Source: Serratia plymuthica
GTDB taxonomy: Bacteria; Pseudomonadota; Gammaproteobacteria; Enterobacterales; Enterobacteriaceae
Assembly: GCF_018336935.1 (NCBI RefSeq)
Contig: NZ_CP068771.1
Coordinates: 5,391,816-5,455,815, forward strand
DNA length: 64,000 nucleotides
Direction of reading: 5' to 3'
Shown here: positions 45,531 to 55,240 of the stretch, one piece after another
Layout: every line of letters starts with the position of its first letter
Numbering within the stretch: position 1 is the stretch's first letter
Program-made: the position numbers and the translations under genes
Notes under the pieces: model-generated
Databases searched by the model: none
Seen by the model: only the letters and a program-made list of their open reading frames with translations
Told to the model about the DNA's origin: nothing

Positions 45531-46210
45531 GATGTCGCTCCGGTCAGGGTGGCTGGGCTAAGGTGCCCCGTTTTCAGGTAAAAGAATGCGCCAGAGGCGG
45601 TGGCTGTCAGGGCGGGCAGGTCGCCAGGCGGAAACCGTAGCCAGCTTCCTTCCTCATAGCGACCTTGCGGTGCATTGAGTTCTCCCTCAAGTAGCAGCAG
45701 TTCGGCACCGCCGACAAGGGGGGCACAGAAGATACGCTCGCCCGGAGCCAGCCTCTGAAGTGACACCTTTTCCCGCGAGTCTGAGAATAGCGGGCAAATT
45801 TTTCGTTGCGGCTGGCCGTGCCAGTTATTGCCATCATTTGTGTTGATTCTGACGGGCAGGCGTTCACTGGCTGACATCTGGCGCAGCTTGACAAATATTG
45901 TGGTGCCGTCGCGGCTGGAAGGCTGATGAGATGAACCATCCGGACTGCGCAGGTACCAGCCTGACGGATAATCCACCCCGTTTTCCGTAAACGTCCCGTT
46001 CAGCACCAGAATTTCTTCGCCTCCGGGGTGGCTGTGCTCGGGAAACACAGATGCCGGAGCATAGCGGACAAGGCTGGTTGCGCGGGCCTGCTCACGGCCA
46101 ATACGGTCGAGCATGACACGTTCAACACCTTGCTGCGGCGAAGGCACCCAACGGTAGTCATCAGGCGTGATGATGACTCTTTGCGAGAAATCGGAATTCA
46201 GTAATGTCAT
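45527..46210 (-). CDS. ChrR-like cupin protein
   Basis: The start is set at ATG 46210 (MTLLNSDFSQ), where family similarity begins; the frame opens 24 codons further up, into the hairpin. About 227 residues, double-cupin, with metal-type residues in FPEHSHPGGEE. The middle gene of an AhpD-cupin-amine oxidase operon. Confidence 0.8.
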   Translation of the reverse strand: MTLLNSDFSQRVIITPDDYRWVPSPQQGVERVMLDRIGREQARATSLVRYAPASVFPEHSHPGGEEILVLNGTFTENGVDYPSGWYLRSPDGSSHQPSSRDGTTIFVKLRQMSASERLPVRINTNDGNNWHGQPQRKICPLFSDSREKVSLQRLAPGERIFCAPLVGGAELLLLEGELNAPQGRYEEGSWLRFPPGDLPALTATASGAFFYLKTGHLSPATLTGATS

Positions 46211-46221
46211 AGTCAGTGAGT

Positions 46222-46247
46222 AAACGGCACCCCGTGAGGTGCCGTTT
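46222..46247. terminator. Intra-operon hairpin
   Basis: AAACGGCACC/GGTGCCGTTT (46222-46231 with 46238-46247) lies between the AhpD-like and cupin genes; it could attenuate transcription into the cupin and amine oxidase. Confidence 0.6.
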
Positions 46248-46253
46248 TCAGGT

Positions 46254-46598
46254 TTATTTATTCGGCAGGTTATCGTAAACATCCAGAGCGCGGGCAGTAT
46301 AGGTTAATGCTGCCCCGGTATTCAGGCTGATGGCGACGGCAAGCGCTTCGGCGATCTCTTCACGCGTGGCACCGTTCTTAACCGCGGCATCCACGTGCAC
46401 AGCCAGACAACCGTCGCAGCGAGTGGTTACGGCCACTGCCAGCGCAATCAGCTCATGGGTTTTGGGGTCGAGATGCTTGTTTTCAGACGCACCTTTGTCC
46501 ATCTGCTGCACACCTTTCATAAATTCAGGCTGCAGTTTGGCAAATTTGCCGACGGTGGCGAGCAGACCACTGCGATATTCATTCCAGTTTAAGAACAT
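46254..46598 (-). CDS. AhpD-like carboxymuconolactone-decarboxylase-family protein
   Basis: The start is ATG 46598, with CGGAG ~7 bases upstream; the frame opens 14 codons earlier. About 114 residues with the AhpD-type motif CDGCLAVH, in which the two cysteines and histidine form a peroxide-handling or thiol-transfer site. It heads the operon with the cupin and amine oxidase. Confidence 0.88.
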   Translation of the reverse strand: MFLNWNEYRSGLLATVGKFAKLQPEFMKGVQQMDKGASENKHLDPKTHELIALAVAVTTRCDGCLAVHVDAAVKNGATREEIAEALAVAISLNTGAALTYTARALDVYDNLPNK

Positions 46599-46860
46599 TG
46601 AAAACTCCGGTTTTGTTTGTCTGAGAAAAACGTTACTCAAATGATGTCGTAAATGCGCACCTCAGGTGCGCTGTTCAGATAAGGCAATGCCGGCAGGGCC
46701 GTTGCCGTTCCGTGGGAGGGATTATCAGAAAGCTCGCGAGCATCAACAAATCAGATAATCTTGCGAAGCAGAGAAGAAATTCTATGCCGTAAGTCTAACG
46801 GTGAGGGAAGCATCATGCCCGTAAGGAAGGACGGAGTGGCATGATGCCTGAGGTGCGATA

Positions 46861-47775
46861 TTACGACTTGCCAGAGACAACGTCCTGCAAAAGCCAGTCG
46901 TGGAATACTTTTACTTCATCACGCATGGCATTCAGCTGCGGGGTGACCAGGTAGTAAGACCATTTGAGCGGCCAGCGACGATCGGGATGTAGCTGGGCCA
47001 GTTGCCCGGTTTTGATAAGCTGCTTCACCAGAGCGTAACGAACGATGGCCACGCCCCTGCCGCTCAGCGCCGACAGGATGACTGCTGAGGTAGAATTGAT
47101 ATGCAGCCCGCTTTCCAGCGCCTCGGGCGCACCGACTGCCCTCAGCACATCCTCCCAGGACGGGAAATCCGCGCCGGGGTGCGGCGTGTCATCGTGGATG
47201 AGTTTTTGCGTGGCGAGCCATTCACCGCAGGCCATTTTTCCGGGTGTAACCAGGCGCGGACTGCAGACCAGCACCGCTTCCTCATCCATCAGCCAGGTTT
47301 TATTTACGCCTTGCCAGTCGCCCAGCCCGCAGCGAATACCGATATCGGCTTCGCCGTGCGCGACGTCCATCAGCTTCTCCGTGACGTTAAGCCGAAGATC
47401 GATATTTTCATGCGTTTCCGAGAAACGATTCAGGCGATCCATCAGCCAGTTCATCATCAGTACCTGAGAAGCGGTCAACACCACCACCGAACGCGCCCGG
47501 CGACCACGAAGCTTGTTCAGGCCGGTTTCCAGCTTGTCCAGACCCTGCGTGATGTCCTGCAGCGCTTCCTGCGCTTCGCCAACCAGCGTCAGGCGCTCCT
47601 TCCCTGAACGGGTGCGGTGGAGCAGCGGGTGTCCCACCCAGTCTTCCAGCGAACGGACAAGCTGGCCCACGGCGGCAGGCGTCACGCCCAGCTCCTGTGC
47701 CGCGCCGGTAAAGCTGCCGTGCCTGGCGGTGGCTTCAAAGGCGTGCAGCCATTTAAGTCGGTTTAGCGATCGCAT
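46861..47775 (-). CDS. LysR-family regulator, GcvA-like
   Basis: 304 residues with HTH FTGAAQELGVTPAAVGQLVR and an effector-binding domain. It is divergent from the SDR at 47952, its likely target. It is transcribed toward the AhpD operon, separated from it by 262 bp. Confidence 0.92.
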   Translation of the reverse strand: MRSLNRLKWLHAFEATARHGSFTGAAQELGVTPAAVGQLVRSLEDWVGHPLLHRTRSGKERLTLVGEAQEALQDITQGLDKLETGLNKLRGRRARSVVVLTASQVLMMNWLMDRLNRFSETHENIDLRLNVTEKLMDVAHGEADIGIRCGLGDWQGVNKTWLMDEEAVLVCSPRLVTPGKMACGEWLATQKLIHDDTPHPGADFPSWEDVLRAVGAPEALESGLHINSTSAVILSALSGRGVAIVRYALVKQLIKTGQLAQLHPDRRWPLKWSYYLVTPQLNAMRDEVKVFHDWLLQDVVSGKS

Positions 47776-47951
47776 TGCAGTCGTCCTGATTCATTATTTT
47801 TCTCAGTATACGCCAGCGACAAAGATTTTCTTTCCTGTGTCGCAATTTCTTCTCAGTCGTCAATCATGGGGCAGGGTGGCATTCTGGTTTCACTCGATGA
47901 GGAGCACGGCTTTTCATCAATAACAACCAGATGAATTTAAAGAGGTTAGCG

Positions 47952-48728
47952 ATGCACGCATCTTTTGCCGGTAAAAAACTGTTAGTGGTCGGCGGTACAA
48001 GCGGTATGGGCTTCGAAACGGCGAAGCGGGTCCTGAAAAACGGCGGCAGCGTTGTGCTTGTTGGCAATCGCCAGGACAAAGCCGAGCAGGCGCGCCAGGC
48101 GCTGGCTGTAGACGGTCAGGTTTCCGTCATCGTTGCCGACCTGATGAAAGAAGAAGGTATGCAGCACGTGGTGAACACCATTAACGCCGAACACAAAGAT
48201 ATCAGCCTGCTGGTGAATGCGGCCGGCGTGTTTTTCCCGAAATCCTTCACCGAACATGAAGCGTCCGACTATGACATGTACATGAGCATTAACCGCGCCA
48301 CTTTCTTTATTACCCGTGACGTGGTGCGCAATATGGTTGAGGCTGGCATTAAAGGCTCCATCGTTAATATCGGCTCCATGTGGGCGCAGCAGGCCATCGG
48401 TGCCACCCCCTCTTCAGCCTACTCAATGGCCAAAGCCGGTCTGCACGCGCTGACCAAAAATCTGGCCATTGAGCTGGGCGAAAAAGGGATCCGCGTGAAT
48501 GCGGTTTCTCCGGCCGTGGTTCACACACCGATTTATGAAGGCTTCATTCCGAAAGACGACGTGAAGGACGTGATGAACAGCTTCGACAGCTTCCACCCGA
48601 TCGGCCGCGTGGGTACTCCGGTTGATATCGCGGAAACCGTTGCTTTCCTGCTTTCTGACAAGACTGGCTGGGTCACCGGTGCTATCTGGGATATCGATGG
48701 CGGCGTGATGGCAGGCCGTAACGCCTGA
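47952..48728 (+). CDS. SDR-family oxidoreductase
   Basis: The start is ATG 47952 with AGAGG ~6 bases upstream. About 258 residues: GGTSGMGFE cofactor loop, NAAG, catalytic YSMAK and a C-terminal [12 protein letters not shown](P)-dependent carbonyl reduction. Divergent from LysR. Confidence 0.92.
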   Translation: MHASFAGKKLLVVGGTSGMGFETAKRVLKNGGSVVLVGNRQDKAEQARQALAVDGQVSVIVADLMKEEGMQHVVNTINAEHKDISLLVNAAGVFFPKSFTEHEASDYDMYMSINRATFFITRDVVRNMVEAGIKGSIVNIGSMWAQQAIGATPSSAYSMAKAGLHALTKNLAIELGEKGIRVNAVSPAVVHTPIYEGFIPKDDVKDVMNSFDSFHPIGRVGTPVDIAETVAFLLSDKTGWVTGAIWDIDGGVMAGRNA

Positions 48729-48781
48729 TGACCATGCCGGACGCTCGTCTTTAATGACACTGAGACGTTGCTGATTCATCT

Positions 48782-48931
48782 TACGGACCAGTCCACCCGG
48801 AACGCGTGGCCGAAGAAGACGTTATCGAAGCGCTGAAAAAGCGGTTAGGTGACGAAGAGACCGTGGAAGCCGTGGCGACCGTCGCGGCCTATAACATGGT
48901 GCCTCGTTTCCTCGTCGCCCTTGCAGTCTGA
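48782..48931 (+). pseudogene. C-terminal fragment of a carboxymuconolactone-decarboxylase-like gene
   Basis: An open stretch with no start encodes a piece beginning YGPVHPERVAEEDVIEALKK and ending VPRFLVALAV before TGA. This resembles the tail of a CMD/AhpD-type protein. The rest is missing, so it is a remnant between the SDR and the alcohol dehydrogenase. Confidence 0.55.
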
Positions 48932-48961
48932 CGATCCTCGCTGTTTTTACCGGTGCAAATT

Positions 48962-49990
48962 ATGAATAAAAAATATCGTGCTATGCAGGTCGTTGCCCCT
49001 GGCGTGCTGGAAATGACAGAACGGCCGATGCCCGCTCCCGGCCCGGATGAGGTGCTCATCAAAATTGAAGCATGCGGAGTATGCGGTGCCGATCTCCGGG
49101 ACACGGAGAAAGCGCCGCAGGAGGGCCAGCCCGGCCGTATACCGGGGCATGAAATCGTCGGGTTGATTGCCCGGAAGGGAAACAGGGTGCCGGATATCTG
49201 GCAAACCGGCCAGCGAGTAGGGGTCGGGCGTCTGGGCGGTTACTGTCAGCACTGCAAACCCTGCCGCAGCGGCCTTTTTCATCTCTGTGAAAACCAACTG
49301 ACCCCGGGTCTCAGCTGCGATGGCGGCTATGCAGAGTATGTTGTCATGCGCCACACCGCGCTGATAGCCATTCCTTCAGGGTTGGCCTCCGTGCATGCGG
49401 CCCCGATCCTCTGCGCCGGTACCGCCACCTTCAACGCGTTGCGTAATTCCGGCGCCAGGGCGGGCGACAGAGTCGCCATTCTCGGGATGGGGGGCCTTGG
49501 CCATATGGCCGTTCAGTACGCCAGAAAAATGGGTTTTGAGGTTACTGTGGTTACGCGTGGTAGTGACAAAGAACATGAGGCCTTTCAACTGGGTGCGCAT
49601 CACTACATCGATACACTCAGGGAAAACGCATCAGAACGCCTGAAAGATGACGGCGGCGTGGATTTTATTGTGGCCACGGCTCCGGATTCAGAAACGGTCT
49701 CAGCCCTTCTGTCCACTTTGGCGTTCCGGGGAAAAGCGATCCTGCTTGGCACCGGACGAACGCCGCTGCAGATCATGCCGGGCATGATGATTGGCGCTGA
49801 ACGCGCGCTGACAGGCTCATTCGTCAGCACACCGGCGCAAACCGAACACGCGTTGCGGTTCAGCCACCTCTTTCAGACTTTGCCCGTCACCGAACTGTTG
49901 CCGTTTGAGCGGGCAAATGAGGCGCTCAACAGACTGAAGATGGGGCAGGCGCGCTACCGGATAGTGCTCACCATGAATCAGGATAATTAA
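48962..49990 (+). CDS. Zinc-dependent alcohol dehydrogenase (MDR family)
   Basis: The start is ATG 48962. About 342 residues: catalytic-zinc Cys in CGVCGADLRD and GHE, the structural zinc cluster CQHCKPCRSGLFHLC, and GMGGLGHMAVQYA for NAD(P). This is the YahK/AdhP-like alcohol or aldehyde reductase class. The Shine-Dalgarno is weak. Confidence 0.92.
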   Translation: MNKKYRAMQVVAPGVLEMTERPMPAPGPDEVLIKIEACGVCGADLRDTEKAPQEGQPGRIPGHEIVGLIARKGNRVPDIWQTGQRVGVGRLGGYCQHCKPCRSGLFHLCENQLTPGLSCDGGYAEYVVMRHTALIAIPSGLASVHAAPILCAGTATFNALRNSGARAGDRVAILGMGGLGHMAVQYARKMGFEVTVVTRGSDKEHEAFQLGAHHYIDTLRENASERLKDDGGVDFIVATAPDSETVSALLSTLAFRGKAILLGTGRTPLQIMPGMMIGAERALTGSFVSTPAQTEHALRFSHLFQTLPVTELLPFERANEALNRLKMGQARYRIVLTMNQDN

Positions 49991-50062
49991 TCACAGGTCC
50001 GCAGAGCATGTTCTACCTGTTGCAGACCAGAAAGATAATATCTTTAGTAAAAAGTTATCTTT

Positions 50063-50084
50063 AAGCCCCGTTATTACGGGGTTT
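50063..50084 (+). terminator. Strong terminator after the alcohol dehydrogenase
   Basis: CCCCG-TTATTA-CGGGG (50066-50081) followed by a run of T's. Confidence 0.85.
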
Positions 50085-50149
50085 TTTATTTATGCATGTA
50101 CAAAAGAGTCGAAAAGTAAGGTAGGTGGAACAATCAAACTCCTGCACAG

Positions 50150-51034
50150 CTAAGCCGGTAGGAATCGCTCCAATAGCCATCTACCTGCGGGACCAGGCAG
50201 TCGATCACTCTGATAGATAGCCTGGAAAGGTAACAAGCCCGCCGATGGCCCTTCCAGCTCGATGCGGACAAGACGGCCTTCCTTTAAATCTTCACTGATC
50301 AGCCAGTTCGGCATATGGCCCCATCCAAGGCCAGCGCGCAAGAAAGCATGTTTTGAACCAAGGTCAGCAAGACGCCAGATGTTCTTGCTCTGGACGCCGT
50401 AGTCCACCCCATTGGTCAGAGAAGAACGATCGGTCAACACAAGCTGTGTGTCATCCAACAGTTCCCGCAATGCAACGGGGCCTTTTCGACCGGCCAGGGG
50501 AGACTCCGGCGCCGCCACCGTTACCATCTCTTCGTTGAAGAGCCGTTCAGCTACGAGCCCCGGCGGCAGGAATGGCAATGTGCCCGTGATGCCGAGGCTG
50601 CATTGCCCATTGAGCACCAGCTCTGCAACACGACCCAAAGCCTCGACATGGAGCCTAAGCGGAGTGGAGGGAAAGTGCGCCTTGAAACTGCCGAGCGCAT
50701 CGGTAAGGCACTGTTGCGGAAACATAACATCGATGACGATGGACAGTTCTGGCTCCAGGCCGGCGGAGAAGCTACGCGCTTTGGCTGCCAGTGCATCAGC
50801 CCCTGTAACAACGCGGCGTGCATCGGCCAGCAGGTTCGTTCCATGTGCAGTCAGCTTAGGGTAACGGCCAACCCTTTCAAACAATGTTACGCCGAGCTGC
50901 CCTTCCAGGCTGGCGATGGTTTGACTGACCACCGACTGCGCGCGCCCGATGACACGGCCAGCAGCCGAAAAGCTGCCATGGTCTGCGGCTGCGACGAAAG
51001 TCCGTAAGTAGTCAAGGGAGATGCCATTCAGCAA
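50150..51034 (-). CDS. LysR-family regulator
   Basis: 294 residues with HTH SFSAAGRVIGRAQSVVSQTI. It is divergent from the epimerase/SDR gene pair at 51124, its likely targets. Confidence 0.92.
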   Translation of the reverse strand: MLNGISLDYLRTFVAAADHGSFSAAGRVIGRAQSVVSQTIASLEGQLGVTLFERVGRYPKLTAHGTNLLADARRVVTGADALAAKARSFSAGLEPELSIVIDVMFPQQCLTDALGSFKAHFPSTPLRLHVEALGRVAELVLNGQCSLGITGTLPFLPPGLVAERLFNEEMVTVAAPESPLAGRKGPVALRELLDDTQLVLTDRSSLTNGVDYGVQSKNIWRLADLGSKHAFLRAGLGWGHMPNWLISEDLKEGRLVRIELEGPSAGLLPFQAIYQSDRLPGPAGRWLLERFLPA

Positions 51035-51123
51035 AGTATCTACTCCTTATATGGGTTGTATCTAATAATATAGGCTTTTCAGAGATATCGACAGGCCCTA
51101 GGCTACAAGCAAAGGAGCCATTC

Positions 51124-52044
51124 ATGTCACAGAAAATATTCATCATTGGTGCGTCCGGATTCGTCGGAAGCACATTAGTAAAGCACTTCCTGGCTGATGG
51201 GCAGCGAGTGGTCGGTCTGGCGCGATCCGATCGCACCGAAGCCGCTCTCAAAACCCGTGGTATCTCGGTGGTTCGCGGTGACCTTGATGCCAATGTTGCT
51301 CCCGTGCTCGCTGCGGCACGTTCAGCGGACGTCACCATCTATGCCGCTCAGGTTGCCTTTGAGCTTGAGCCGGCCATCATCAGGACGCTGTGCGAAGCAC
51401 TCGCGGGAAGCGGCAAAACGTTTATTTTTTTGTCAGGCAGCGGCGTTTTCATGCAGCGCACGGATGGAGCCTGGAGCCCGGATAGTTTTGCCGAAGACGA
51501 TCCCTTTACTCCGGAACCACTTGCTCTTCCCCGGGTAGAGGCTGAGGGCATCGTCCGTGCGGCTGCCGGGCAGGGGCTGCGAAGCATGGTAATCCGTCCT
51601 CCGGTTATCTGGGGGCCGAATGATAATGGGCCTGTTGCGAGCGTCTACCGCTCCGTTGCTGTTACCGGTGCTGCCTGTTACATCGGCTCTGGGCTTGCGG
51701 CCTATACCCATGTGCACAGTACCGATCTGGCGCAGCTATTTTCCCTTGGCATTGAACGCGGCCAGGCGGGCGCGCTGTACCACGCTGCTGCGGGGGAAAT
51801 TCCATACCGCTGGATTGCCGAGGCTGTGGCGCGGGATCTGGGGGTTAAAACGCGCAGTCTCACAATGGACGAAGCGGCCTCGGTATTCGGCCCATTCGGC
51901 GCGTTACTGATGTCAGCATGCAGCCGTTCGCGCGATCCGCGGACACGAGCTGAACTGGGCTGGCGGCCAAATCAATTCGATTTTCTGTCACAGGCAGGCG
52001 AGCCACGGTTACGTGCGCTCGCAAATCTACAACCAAGGAAATAA
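51124..52044 (+). CDS. NAD-dependent epimerase/SDR-extended protein
   Basis: 306 residues with GASGFVGSTLVKHF at the N-terminus and an extended-SDR fold. Heads a two-gene operon with the following SDR (3 bp gap). AGGAG precedes the ATG. Confidence 0.9.
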   Translation: MSQKIFIIGASGFVGSTLVKHFLADGQRVVGLARSDRTEAALKTRGISVVRGDLDANVAPVLAAARSADVTIYAAQVAFELEPAIIRTLCEALAGSGKTFIFLSGSGVFMQRTDGAWSPDSFAEDDPFTPEPLALPRVEAEGIVRAAAGQGLRSMVIRPPVIWGPNDNGPVASVYRSVAVTGAACYIGSGLAAYTHVHSTDLAQLFSLGIERGQAGALYHAAAGEIPYRWIAEAVARDLGVKTRSLTMDEAASVFGPFGALLMSACSRSRDPRTRAELGWRPNQFDFLSQAGEPRLRALANLQPRK

Positions 52045-52047
52045 TCC

Positions 52048-52788
52048 ATGAAGACACATGAAAACAAAGTCGCCATCATCACAGGCGGCAAACAGGGTAT
52101 CGGGCACGGCATCGCACATCTTTTGGCCCAGCGCGGTGCACAGGTCGTCCTCGTTAATCGCCAGGATGCTACCGAGGAAGCCGCCCGGATAGGTAACGGC
52201 GCGATCGCCATCGCCGCTGACGTGACTAGTGAGGCAGACTGGGGGCGGGTTGCCGCTGAGGTCGGACAGAGATTCGGCCGGGCCGACATCCTCGTGCATG
52301 CCGCCGGCATTTATCCGATCACCGGGCTTGACCAGATGACGCTGGTTGAATGGCATCGGGTTATGGCCGTAAACCTGGACGCACACGTGATCGGTGCCCG
52401 GGCGATTGTACCTCTGATGCGTAAGGCCGGTGGCGGGGCAATAGTAGCCGTGGGCTCTGACGCCGTGGGCATGGTGACACCGCCCGGAATGGGATTTTCC
52501 CATTACATCACGTCCAAGATGGGAGTAATTGGTCTTGTCCGCGCGCTCGCGAATGAGCTAGCGGCGGATAACATTATTGTCAACGCAGTCCATCCAGGCA
52601 TTACCGACACGGAAGGTGCGAGCGGTATGCCGAACGAGCAGAAGGCCCAGGTCTATATGATGCAGGCGATTAAGCGGCTCGGCACGCCTGCTGATATCGC
52701 CGGGCCGGTCGCCTTCCTCACCAGTGAGGATGCGCGTTTCGTGACGGGGCAGACACTGGTGGTTGATGGTGGCTTGATGCGTTTATGA
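52048..52788 (+). CDS. SDR-family oxidoreductase
   Basis: 246 residues: TGGKQGIGHG, HAAG, catalytic SHYITSK with a C-terminal VVDGGLM. Follows the epimerase-like gene by 3 bp and is probably translated with it. Confidence 0.92.
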   Translation: MKTHENKVAIITGGKQGIGHGIAHLLAQRGAQVVLVNRQDATEEAARIGNGAIAIAADVTSEADWGRVAAEVGQRFGRADILVHAAGIYPITGLDQMTLVEWHRVMAVNLDAHVIGARAIVPLMRKAGGGAIVAVGSDAVGMVTPPGMGFSHYITSKMGVIGLVRALANELAADNIIVNAVHPGITDTEGASGMPNEQKAQVYMMQAIKRLGTPADIAGPVAFLTSEDARFVTGQTLVVDGGLMRL

Positions 52789-52922
52789 AAAGTGCGTTCA
52801 ATGCATCACTTCCGAGACAAACCATGACGGCATTCAGCTACACTTGTTCATTTCGTCCAGAACAGGAAACATTCCACCACATCAGGCAGGTGTGTTTGGT
52901 CTGGAGTTTTTAAATCAACAAC

Positions 52923-53612
52923 ATGCATGGCCCTCTAATGATGAAAGTGATACTCGTTCGACACGCGGAAACAGAGTGGAATGTGAGAGGAATTATTCAG
53001 GGGCAGCGTGATAGCAAACTGACCCATCGGGGGGAGTGCCAAACATCCGCCTTACTGGCAGCGTTTGCAGCAAGTGATTACCGGGTAGAATGTGTTTATG
53101 CTTCTCCGCTTGGGCGTACCTGGCAAATGGGGCAGAGCCTGGCTGAAAGCTTTCGTTGCTCATTGATGGCTGAACCTGCCCTTAAAGAACAGGCATTTGG
53201 TCAGTTTGAAGGAATGTCATCAGCACAGCTCCTGCAACACCATCCGAACGATGCAAATGCGTTATTCCAACTTGATGCAGAGTATTGTCCACCAGAGGGT
53301 GAATCCCTCACGCATGCTTCTCAGAGAATGATGCGTTTTTTATATAATCTGGAAGAAACACTACATCATCAAACAATATGTATTGTGTCTCACGGGCATG
53401 TCATTCAGGGCGTTCTTGCGATGTTAAAAGAAGGGGCTGTCGATGGTTTCCCCCGGTATGCACAACCCAACGCGAGTTACTCAGTTTTCGACCTGATTAA
53501 TGGACGCTGTGTCGCGCTCAGGTGGGGGATTGCTACACACTTGCGTCATTTGGAACAGCAGTTGCCTTTCAATCATTCTGATACAGGCACAACGCCCGTT
53601 TCTCGCTCTTGA
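52923..53612 (+). CDS. Histidine-phosphatase-family protein (phosphoglycerate-mutase-like)
   Basis: 229 residues: LVRHAETEWN with the catalytic His, and SHGHVIQG with the second His. GpmB/CobC-type phosphatase. The start is uncertain (ATG 52923, 52938 or 52941). Confidence 0.85.
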   Translation: MHGPLMMKVILVRHAETEWNVRGIIQGQRDSKLTHRGECQTSALLAAFAASDYRVECVYASPLGRTWQMGQSLAESFRCSLMAEPALKEQAFGQFEGMSSAQLLQHHPNDANALFQLDAEYCPPEGESLTHASQRMMRFLYNLEETLHHQTICIVSHGHVIQGVLAMLKEGAVDGFPRYAQPNASYSVFDLINGRCVALRWGIATHLRHLEQQLPFNHSDTGTTPVSRS

Positions 53613-54005
53613 GGGACAACCATACTCAGATCTCCCGCATTGCAGGAGATTTGAGTATGGACGCATCATCGTGGAACAAAGACCGCTTCAGATATCTCAT
53701 ATCTGGGGATCCGACTCAGGCTTGAACTGGAAGATAAAACGCGCGTTATTGAGACCAATACTCTGCAACAAGGACAGGTCATCAGTTATGAGAACGCCTT
53801 CTAACTTTCTTTTGGCTCAATGCTGGCCTTTAGAGCTTGCGCTTTTGCTTGCGAGAAAAACTCGGAATAGCGCAGAGTTTTTTGAACAACGCAGATTTTG
53901 ATAGTAGGGGTTTTCCCTCATATACTAATACTCATACCCGTATAGAATGGTTCAAATCTTAATAGGTGGGGATCAGGATGGTAATCAATCCATGAGGAAA
54001 GAGCC
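53613..54005. other. Intergenic region with a long inverted repeat
   Basis: The hairpin at 53620-53660 has a 16-bp stem with one G-T pair and is probably a terminator without T-tract. A smaller CAGATAT-CTC-ATATCTG follows near 53690. The rest is AT-rich promoter DNA of hchA. Confidence 0.5.
53620..53660. terminator. Long inverted repeat
   Basis: CCATACTCAGATCTCC (53620-53635) pairs with GGAGATTTGAGTATGG (53645-53660). Confidence 0.55.
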
Positions 54006-54857
54006 ATGACAGATGATATTAGTAAATTTCCAAAAGCAGATCCTGCTGAGAAAAATGCATATTTCCCTTCAGACTACTCTCTGAGTCAGTATACTAGCCC
54101 GGTATCTGATCTAAGTGATGCAGACTACCCCAGACGGCATAATGGGGGGAAAAAAATACTTGTCATTGCGGCAGACGAGCGTTACCTGAATACTGACAAT
54201 GGGACATTGTTCTCGACTGGAAACCATCCGGTTGAAACTCTTGTTCCAATGTACCATCTGCATGCTGCCGGTTTCGATTTTGACATTGCGACAGTATCAG
54301 GTCATATGGCCAAGTTTGAATACTGGGCGATGCCATATGAGGATAAAAAGATCATGCCATTCTTCGAACAGTATCAGGTACTGTTTCGAAATCCTAAAAA
54401 ACTGTCTGATATTGTGAATGGCTTGGGTAGTGAAAATGAGTATGCCGGCGTGTTCATTCCCGGTGGGCATGGTGCACTAATTGGCCTGCCCGAGAGTAAT
54501 GCTGTAGCGGATACAATACGTTGGTTTGTTAATAATGATCACTTTGTAATATCGATCTGCCATGGTCCTGCGGCATTCCTTTCGTTGCGCAATGGGGATA
54601 ACCCTCTTAAAGGTTATTCTATCTGCGCTTTTCCTGATTCAGCCGATAAGCAAACACCTGATATCGGTTATATGCCCGGGCATCTGACATGGTATTTTGG
54701 AGAGGCTCTCAGAAAAATGGGAATGAATATTGTCAATGATGATATTCAAGGAAGCGTATATAAGGATCGTAAAGTACTGACTGGCGACAGTCCTTTTGCG
54801 GCCAACGCCCTCGGTCAACTGGCGGCTAAAGAGATGCTGACAGTTTATTCATCCTGA
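54006..54857 (+). CDS. hchA: Protein/nucleic-acid deglycase and chaperone Hsp31
   Basis: 283 residues very like E. coli HchA throughout, for example YSLSQYTSPVSDL, LVIAADERYL and GYMPGHLTWYFGEAL. The catalytic cysteine is in SICHGPAAFL. It is a DJ-1/PfpI-family glyoxalase III and holding chaperone that handles methylglyoxal damage. AGGAAAG precedes the ATG. Confidence 0.96.
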   Translation: MTDDISKFPKADPAEKNAYFPSDYSLSQYTSPVSDLSDADYPRRHNGGKKILVIAADERYLNTDNGTLFSTGNHPVETLVPMYHLHAAGFDFDIATVSGHMAKFEYWAMPYEDKKIMPFFEQYQVLFRNPKKLSDIVNGLGSENEYAGVFIPGGHGALIGLPESNAVADTIRWFVNNDHFVISICHGPAAFLSLRNGDNPLKGYSICAFPDSADKQTPDIGYMPGHLTWYFGEALRKMGMNIVNDDIQGSVYKDRKVLTGDSPFAANALGQLAAKEMLTVYSS

Positions 54858-54860
54858 TTT

Positions 54861-55240
54861 TTATATGTTGGATAAGTTTGGCAGGGCGCGGTAGGTGTTA
54901 CGGGCCCTTGCCATTCGACTTCCGCTTATGAAAATACGAACAGATTGCTCAGACAATATTTTCCAAAAGAAACTGAGTTTCAACAAGTCCTCTGGCACAT
55001 CTTTTCCTGTCGATTTGTGTTTTAAAAAGATCGCAGGCTCCGTCTCTCCAGGGCGTGCCGGCCACTTTGTCCCCCATGAACGGAGGAGTAAAAGTATCCC
55101 TTCCAGCTCTTTACCTTTAGGTGTGACAAAGTATTCATACCTCGGTGGACGGGCACGGTAAGCCCTGCGCTCTATAAGGCCATGTTGTTCTAAAGACTTG
55201 AGGCGGGTCGAGAGCAGATGTGATGAAACCCCTGTCAAAA
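54861..55240 (-). pseudogene. N-terminally truncated HxlR-family regulator
   Basis: The frame carries the back half of an HxlR protein: GVSSHLLSTRLKSLEQHGLI, then YEYFVTPKGKELEG. The usual first ~40 residues (helix 1 and the sensing cysteine region) are missing. Homology ends where the upstream tetR gene stops, so the 5' part was lost at a junction near 55240. Confidence 0.75.

Noticed and set aside
53500..53901. 133-codon frame over the end of the phosphatase gene
   Set aside because: It overlaps a recognised gene and the long hairpin, and resembles no family.
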